NCBI GenBank assembly: GCA_031987605.1
Contig: DALZZF010000007.1
Span: 62,001 to 126,000, forward strand
Length of the DNA stretch: 64,000 bases
From: JAFAGO01 sp031987605
GTDB lineage: Bacteria > Bacteroidota > Bacteroidia > Flavobacteriales > Weeksellaceae
Direction: 5' to 3'
Shown: positions 59,319 through 64,000 of the stretch, piece after piece
Numbering within the stretch: position 1 is the stretch's first letter
How the letters are laid out: every line of letters begins with the position of its first letter
Notes under the pieces: generated by a model
Database searches by the model: none
Seen by the model: only the letters and a program-made list of their open reading frames with translations
Told to the model about the DNA's origin: nothing
Position numbers and translations under genes: made by a program

Positions 59319-60512
59319 TTATTTCATTTTTGCAAACCGATGCCACCAGATTAAAAATCCGGTTATGGGCAGAAAGAAACCAATTAAACAGACAAGGAAA
59401 TAAATAATAATGCTGGTAAGCCCCATAATTTCTCCGGTGTGTAAAGGCTTTGCCAGCGCGGTAAACTGTTTATTGAGTGGTAAGTCGGAAAAAATATTTT
59501 TGGATTTCAGGTTTCCGGACTTGTCGAATGTAATTTCATCAGGAAGCATCATTCCCAGAAAATTTTCGGTATTGGTTTTAATAACCACGAACCTCGGATT
59601 TTCTTCATTGGGCAAAGTGATGCTGGTCACGGCATTGTACGGAAGCGCCTTGTGAGATAAACTGAAAATCCTATCTAAGTCGATAACGGTTTCCTGTGTT
59701 GCTTTTTTCTCATTTTGTTTTTGCATCATATCCGACATCAGATCATCGAACGCGTTGTCGGTTTCTGTATTGTCAATTGCGGTAGCTTCTGCAATGGAAC
59801 TTCCACCCAAAGAAACAATCAGGGCATTTTTCACCCAAGGATACGTAACGTACAAACCGGTAACTGCAATGAAAAACAGCAATAAAAAGGTGTAAAATCC
59901 CAAAACATTATGCAAATCGTAATTGAGCCGTGCAAATTTTGCTTTTAATTTTAAGGTTAACGCCTGTTTCAGGTATTTGATTTTTTTGGGAAGCCAAAGA
60001 ATGAATCCTGTAAACAGCAGAAAACAGAACATCAAAACCGAAGCGCCCACAATTTGTCGCCCGACATTGCCTAACATTAAATTACGGTGCAGATCGAGAA
60101 CAATCTCGAAAAAACGGTTGGCTCCGGTATTCGGAATGCCTAAATCTTTCTTGGTATATTGATCGTAATATAATGTTTTATCAATATTATTTTCCCTGAA
60201 AGAAATTACAAAACTCCGCTGCGGATTTTTGGGCACCACCACCGAAGTCATCTGTTTCCCTTCCTGATTCAATTGATTTTGAATTTCTGAAAGCGATGTC
60301 GGTTTGCCTTTCACTTGATTTACATACGCAATTTTTCGGTTGGCAAAATCGGTGACCTGATTTTTGAAGGCATACAAACAACCGGTCATACACATCATCA
60401 TTACCATCACCGCAGAAATTAATCCCAGCCATAGATGAAGCAGATAGGAAATATATTTCACACGCGATTCTGTCTTTCGTCTTTTCCGGTAAAGGCTTTT
60501 CAGGAATTTCAT
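59319..60512 (-). CDS. PepSY-associated TM helix protein
   Basis: 397 residues with four main membrane segments: about 23-48 (LLHLWLGLISAVMVMMMCMT), about 160-180, about 205-228 and a C-terminal one (IIIYFLVCLIGFFLPITGFL ending IWWHRFAK). The large outside region between the first two has the PepSY pattern (SLSEIQNQLNQEGKQMTSVV). Such PiuB/FegB-like proteins are common next to siderophore receptors, and one role proposed is periplasmic or inner-membrane reduction of ferric siderophores. It is last in the receptor operon, 80 bp after the Spy-like gene. Confidence 0.88.
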   Translation of the reverse strand: MKFLKSLYRKRRKTESRVKYISYLLHLWLGLISAVMVMMMCMTGCLYAFKNQVTDFANRKIAYVNQVKGKPTSLSEIQNQLNQEGKQMTSVVVPKNPQRSFVISFRENNIDKTLYYDQYTKKDLGIPNTGANRFFEIVLDLHRNLMLGNVGRQIVGASVLMFCFLLFTGFILWLPKKIKYLKQALTLKLKAKFARLNYDLHNVLGFYTFLLLFFIAVTGLYVTYPWVKNALIVSLGGSSIAEATAIDNTETDNAFDDLMSDMMQKQNEKKATQETVIDLDRIFSLSHKALPYNAVTSITLPNEENPRFVVIKTNTENFLGMMLPDEITFDKSGNLKSKNIFSDLPLNKQFTALAKPLHTGEIMGLTSIIIYFLVCLIGFFLPITGFLIWWHRFAKMK

Positions 60513-60592
60513 ATTGATAAAAATAACAAAAACATTAAGAACTTTTTGCCTTAATGTTTCTGTTAATTAAATATAAAAAAATGATATGAATA

Positions 60593-61213
60593 CTATTTTC
60601 TTGCGGTGAATTTCACATCTTTCACCACATTTTCAAAAGCGGTATAATGTTCCGGAGACAATGCTTTTTTGATGGCTGCTTTTCTTTGCGCATCAAATTT
60701 TTCCCAGTATTGTTTTGCCAGATCATTGTTTCCGTGATAGACATCGTGCGCATCATTGAATGCTTTTTCAAAGGCATCATTGGCGGCATTTACGACGGCA
60801 AATTCTTCATCGGTTAACTGCGCTTCTGTTTTAATTTTTTCCAGAAGGGCATTGTTGTATCTCGGTCTTTTTCTGGCGTGTTCATCCACAAATTTGTTGA
60901 ATTTTACCATTTGATCGGCATCCAGAACGCTTGACATTTCTTTTGCCTGCTCATCTCTCAATGCTTCATTTTTAATTCCAAGTGCCACACGATCCATTTC
61001 TCCGCCCTGTGCTTTGGCTGCTTCAAAGTTTTGTTCCGATTGTTTCTGAAATTTTGTGGTGATTTCATCAAACTTTTTTTCCTGATCCGCAGTTAGTTTT
61101 ACCTCTGACTTGAATTTTGAGAAATCGATTCCTCTTCTTTTATTGTCTCCCGAACAGGAAATCACAAGCAGCGCCAATGCAAGGGATACCATGATTTTTT
61201 TTAAATGTTTCAT
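60593..61213 (-). CDS. Lipoprotein with LTxxQ-like repeats (Spy/CpxP-like)
   Basis: 206 residues. A lipoprotein signal ends at Cys20 (LALALLVISC|SGD). The rest is helical, with four spaced LTxxQ-like starts (LTADQEKKFDEI at 40, LDADQMVKFNKF, LTDEEFAVVNAA and LSPEHYTAFENV), as in the periplasmic chaperone family Spy/CpxP. The match is by pattern, so family membership is probable rather than certain. It sits 20 bp after the siderophore receptor, so it is probably iron-regulated, which is unusual for a Spy-like protein. Confidence 0.7.
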   Translation of the reverse strand: MKHLKKIMVSLALALLVISCSGDNKRRGIDFSKFKSEVKLTADQEKKFDEITTKFQKQSEQNFEAAKAQGGEMDRVALGIKNEALRDEQAKEMSSVLDADQMVKFNKFVDEHARKRPRYNNALLEKIKTEAQLTDEEFAVVNAANDAFEKAFNDAHDVYHGNNDLAKQYWEKFDAQRKAAIKKALSPEHYTAFENVVKDVKFTARK

Positions 61214-61233
61214 TTTTTTGTTTTTTTTTAATA

Positions 61234-63414
61234 TTAGAATTTGTAATTGATTTGTGCGGCAAAGTTTCTTGGTTGAATCTGGTCGATATACCCACCTCTG
61301 AAATAAGAGCTGTACCCTACGGCATCAAAAATATTATTGAAGAATACTCTTAATCCCAATCCGTTATTGAACTGGTAGCCCACCTGTGCATCAACAGTGG
61401 TATATTCCGGCATATCGAAAGGTTTTAAACCTGGTGTTACCGAATTTACGTGACTTGTAATAATGGTTTTTTGTGTAAATTCATCAACCGGTCTTTTTCC
61501 TACATAATAAACTCCTGCTCCCAAATCCAATCCTCTAAGAAAACCTTCATTGAATCGGTAATTTAACCATCCGTTTGCAGTATGTTTTGGAGCATTCATC
61601 GGTGCTGAACCCTCTACATAAGCTGGACTGTCGTGGTATTGTGCATCCAGATATGCCCATCCTGTCATAATTTGCAAGTTAGTTAAAATTCTTCCGATTA
61701 ATTCTACTTCTATCCCTTTTCTTCTTAAATTTCCGGCAAGACCGTACACGCCGGTTGCATTTCCATCTTCGTTCAAAATACTATAGGAAAGATTATCGGT
61801 TTTGATATCAAATAAAGTCAGATTAAATCTCAATTTCTGATCCAGCCAATCGGATTTAATTCCGACTTCCCATTGATTCGTATCAGAAGGTCCAACTGTA
61901 CCGCCGTCTGCCAAAGGATTATTTGCGGTTCTTAGAGAAGTTGTACTTGTAAAAGATCCGAAAATATTTACATTCTCAATTGGTGAAATCATTAATCCCA
62001 AACTTGGATTCCATGCTTTGTTTTCTTTTCCTTCTTCTGCTCCATTCAAATGACTGTACCGAATTCCCAAATGTGCTTTAATATATTTGTTGAACGTGAT
62101 TACATCCTGCGCCATTAAACCGAAAGTTGGAGTGACGGTATTTGCCGGACTTCCTGACGAAACAGTGAAATTAATGCCGTCTATTGTGGAAGGTAGAATG
62201 TTATTAATGTCTTGAAGTACATTTATTTCGTCTACCGCTTTTGCACCATATGCAGTGGTGGTTACATTGGATTCTTTCCAGTCAAAACCAACCTGGAAAG
62301 TATGTTTCATAAATCCCGTATTTACATCCGCCCCAATAAAATCGAACTGGAAAACTTTGTTCAGATCTTCTCTGTCGGATTTTGCGAGACTTCTTTTTCT
62401 GAATTCATTTGGATTATTTGAATTAATAGGGGATAAAGATGCTCCAATTGTTTCACTGCTGTATGAAGAAGAAATAAATGCCGCTCTTAATTTTAACTTA
62501 TCGGTAAGTTTTCTGGTTGCGCTTGTTGCAAAGTTGAAGGATTCTGTTTCGGCATTATCGGTGGCAAAACCAAGGAATTTACCTTTCGGCATTTCATACA
62601 ATGCTTCCGTATCTCCTTTTGCCAGATTTACCGTTCCACGATCCGGGGTTGAATTATTATGCAGATAATCCATTTCTACCACGATTTCTGTTTTATCATC
62701 CGGACGAAATGCAACGGAAGGGTTTACATAAATTCGATCAGTTTTCACGTATTTTCTAAAAGAATTATTGTCCTGATATGCAAGATTTAAACGAACCGCA
62801 ACTTTGCCCTTACTATCCAAAACTCTTTGAAAATCTAAAGTCGGACGATAGAAATCCCAACTTCCGTACCGGAAACCCACATTGGTCTGGTTGATAAATT
62901 TAGGTGTTTTGGTCACCACATTGATGACTCCTCCTGCTGCTCCCAAACCATCACCAATTCCCTGCGTTACTGCTGCGGAACCTTTAATGACCTGAATACT
63001 TTCCACCCCTTGCATATCGGTAATCATACCCGCAGTACGGAAATCCGAATCCAGCATTACACCATTTTTCAGAACGGGAACTCCACGATAACCACGGATG
63101 GACATACTTTCTCTGGTTCCGCCATAACTTCCAAACAGTGTAACTCCCGGAATATTTTTAGCCACATCTGTTACGGTTAATCCTCCTAATTCTTCAATTA
63201 CTTTATTGGAGACTACTGATATGCTCTGAATCTGGTCTCTTGGTTTTAATGGTAAACGGGTAATCACTTCCAAACCTTCTGGCTGCTTATTTCGCTCACC
63301 GAAAAGTTCAACCTCATCAATCTGCCCTTCTTTTTTTATGGTATCATTTACTACTTGTTGTGCATTCATGCCAACTCCCAATACAACTAAAGAAATTGCT
63401 ACAGTTTTTCTCAT
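61234..63414 (-). CDS. TonB-dependent siderophore receptor (FhuE/FpvA-like)
   Basis: 726 residues from the ATG at 63414, which gives the signal MRKTVAISLVVLGVGMNAQ; the longer frame from 63543 runs through promoter and AT-rich DNA and is rejected. The plug has QIQSISVVSNKVIEELGGLT, VTDVAKNIPGVTLFGSYGGT, SIRGYRGVPVLKNGVML and GVESIQVIKGSAAVTQGIGD. The barrel ends in aromatic NFAAQINYKF. The layout is that of ferric siderophore receptors. A -7 element and a Fur-like box precede it. It starts a three-gene operon with the Spy-like and PepSY genes. Confidence 0.93.
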   Translation of the reverse strand: MRKTVAISLVVLGVGMNAQQVVNDTIKKEGQIDEVELFGERNKQPEGLEVITRLPLKPRDQIQSISVVSNKVIEELGGLTVTDVAKNIPGVTLFGSYGGTRESMSIRGYRGVPVLKNGVMLDSDFRTAGMITDMQGVESIQVIKGSAAVTQGIGDGLGAAGGVINVVTKTPKFINQTNVGFRYGSWDFYRPTLDFQRVLDSKGKVAVRLNLAYQDNNSFRKYVKTDRIYVNPSVAFRPDDKTEIVVEMDYLHNNSTPDRGTVNLAKGDTEALYEMPKGKFLGFATDNAETESFNFATSATRKLTDKLKLRAAFISSSYSSETIGASLSPINSNNPNEFRKRSLAKSDREDLNKVFQFDFIGADVNTGFMKHTFQVGFDWKESNVTTTAYGAKAVDEINVLQDINNILPSTIDGINFTVSSGSPANTVTPTFGLMAQDVITFNKYIKAHLGIRYSHLNGAEEGKENKAWNPSLGLMISPIENVNIFGSFTSTTSLRTANNPLADGGTVGPSDTNQWEVGIKSDWLDQKLRFNLTLFDIKTDNLSYSILNEDGNATGVYGLAGNLRRKGIEVELIGRILTNLQIMTGWAYLDAQYHDSPAYVEGSAPMNAPKHTANGWLNYRFNEGFLRGLDLGAGVYYVGKRPVDEFTQKTIITSHVNSVTPGLKPFDMPEYTTVDAQVGYQFNNGLGLRVFFNNIFDAVGYSSYFRGGYIDQIQPRNFAAQINYKF

Positions 63415-63428
63415 AAAATAATTTTTTG

Positions 63429-63436
63429 CAAAAGTA
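63429..63436 (-). promoter_or_regulatory. -7 element of the siderophore receptor operon
   Basis: On the minus strand TACTTTTG matches TAnnTTTG, 14 nt before the ATG, and directly abuts the Fur-like box. Confidence 0.55.
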
Positions 63437-63459
63437 TTATTTTTATTAATTCTAAATAA
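63437..63459. promoter_or_regulatory. Fur-like box of the siderophore receptor operon
   Basis: A 23-bp sequence with the arms TTATTTTTA and TCTAAATAA, matching the form TTATTTnn…nnAAATAA of the box between hmuR and its divergent gene. Confidence 0.55.
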
Positions 63460-63798
63460 TTTTAGAGTTATGAGAAAAATCATATTCTCCAGGAAGATTA
63501 AAAATATAAAATACGTATTTCCATATAAAACACTGTATTTCAACGATTAACAATATAATAATTAATAATCATTTTAAATTAAAAATATATAAAATAAAAA
63601 ATAAATTTCACAAGTATAATTTAAAATAATTAAACTTTATTAAAACAATATTTAATATAACTAATGAATACATATAAAAAATACACAATAAATCAATAAC
63701 GTAGATATTTTAAAATTTGAAAAAAATAAATGCAATTTCAAATAATACAGATATATTTTTTCTAAATTTACAATCTTAATTTATTCTAAATAAGAACA
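63460..63798. other. Extremely AT-rich intergenic region
   Basis: Roughly 340 bp composed almost wholly of A and T with only scattered G or C, between the receptor operon and the divergent outer-membrane protein gene. It ends with a half-palindrome TTATTCTAAATAA (63781-63793) similar to the Fur-like boxes, 6 bp before the next ATG. I see no gene in it. Confidence 0.6.
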
Positions 63799-64000
63799 AT
63801 GAATTGTAAACTACCTTTTCTTTTTTCTTTGTGCGCTTGCTATTTCTCTGCACAAAACATTAACATCGACAGCTTGAAATCAGTAATAAAAGAGGAAATT
63901 AAGACTGAACTGAAAGAGCAGAACAAAACTCAAAATGCATCCCCACTTCTGCAGTGGTCGAAATTCAGCATTAAAGGCTATGGGGTAATCAACTACTATA
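63799..64000 (+). CDS. N-terminus of an outer-membrane beta-barrel/porin-like protein (partial)
   Basis: The first 67 residues run to the window end. A signal peptide MNCKLPFLFSLCACYFSAQ is followed by a helical, Lys/Glu-rich coiled-coil segment (SLKSVIKEEIKTELKEQNKT), then the first barrel strand WSKFSIKGYGVINYY. This start is typical of Bacteroidetes phosphate-selective-porin-like outer-membrane proteins. The half Fur-like box just upstream suggests iron control. The identity rests on a short fragment. Confidence 0.6.
   Translation, partial: MNCKLPFLFSLCACYFSAQNINIDSLKSVIKEEIKTELKEQNKTQNASPLLQWSKFSIKGYGVINYY

Noticed and set aside
63415..63543. 43-residue N-terminal extension of the siderophore receptor
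   Set aside because: It runs through the -7 element, the Fur-like box and AT-rich DNA, and would precede a clean signal peptide.

Overview
The window looks like chromosomal DNA of a Flavobacteriia member of the Chryseobacterium/Kaistella/Elizabethkingia group (Weeksellaceae). This is judged from gene content and protein style, not from a database search. Supporting signs are low GC, type IX secretion (T9SS) sorting tails, GLPGLI proteins, ribosomal protein THX, a 302-residue NusB, a zinc-less L36, Bacteroidetes-type promoters (TAnnTTTG near -7) and a near absence of Shine-Dalgarno sites. I found no tRNA, rRNA, CRISPR array, prophage or transposase gene.

Layout. 1-4257 (+): end of a probable DUF4350 gene, a MoxR ATPase, a DUF58 protein, a glycosylasparaginase-type hydrolase and CutC. 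4316-6114 (-): nusB, a DUF1573 lipoprotein and yajC. 6462-15925: mostly single genes (ABC exporter, PUR-family protein, lpxB, DUF2480, DUF937, a divergent AraC regulator/aldehyde dehydrogenase pair, THX, a glycosyltransferase, a VOC protein). 15971-27268: an iron/heme island. chaN and a seven-gene heme operon (hmuR-hmuY-hmuT-hmuU-hmuV-methyltransferase-hmuS) lie on the minus strand. Two T9SS-exported proteins lie divergently on the plus strand, and the second is a HmuY-like protein. 27423-38244: aspS, an SDR reductase, an AspT/YidE-type transporter, a DDAH/arginine deiminase-fold enzyme, gltA, eno and a SulP transporter. 39401-53336 (-): one continuous 28-gene ribosomal block from rplC to rplQ including secY, infA and rpoA; rpsJ is not present. 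53677-57338 (+): two overlapping genes of unknown function, the first resembling a GH18-like barrel that lacks the catalytic Glu. 57404-63414 (-): two GLPGLI proteins, then an iron-type operon (TonB-dependent siderophore receptor, Spy-like lipoprotein, PepSY protein). The window ends inside an outer-membrane protein gene (+).

How the parts work together. The iron genes appear co-regulated. A Fur-like 23-bp palindrome (arms TTATTT/AAATAA) sits between hmuR and the first T9SS gene, and similar boxes precede the T9SS HmuY-like gene and the siderophore receptor. The two plus-strand boxes have the same spacing to their -7 elements.

The non-coding DNA is the least ordinary part. It holds two copies of a MITE-like element with 15-bp perfect terminal inverted repeats and apparent 9-bp target duplications, one of them nested inside an older repeat. 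It also holds at least two further dispersed repeat families, REP-like hairpin arrays, and period-7 tandem repeats filling the four longest spacers of the ribosomal block. I see no clear new defence or biosynthetic system. The best candidates for new biology are the unknown gene pair at 53677-57338, the duplicated HmuY-like proteins, and the heptad spacer repeats.
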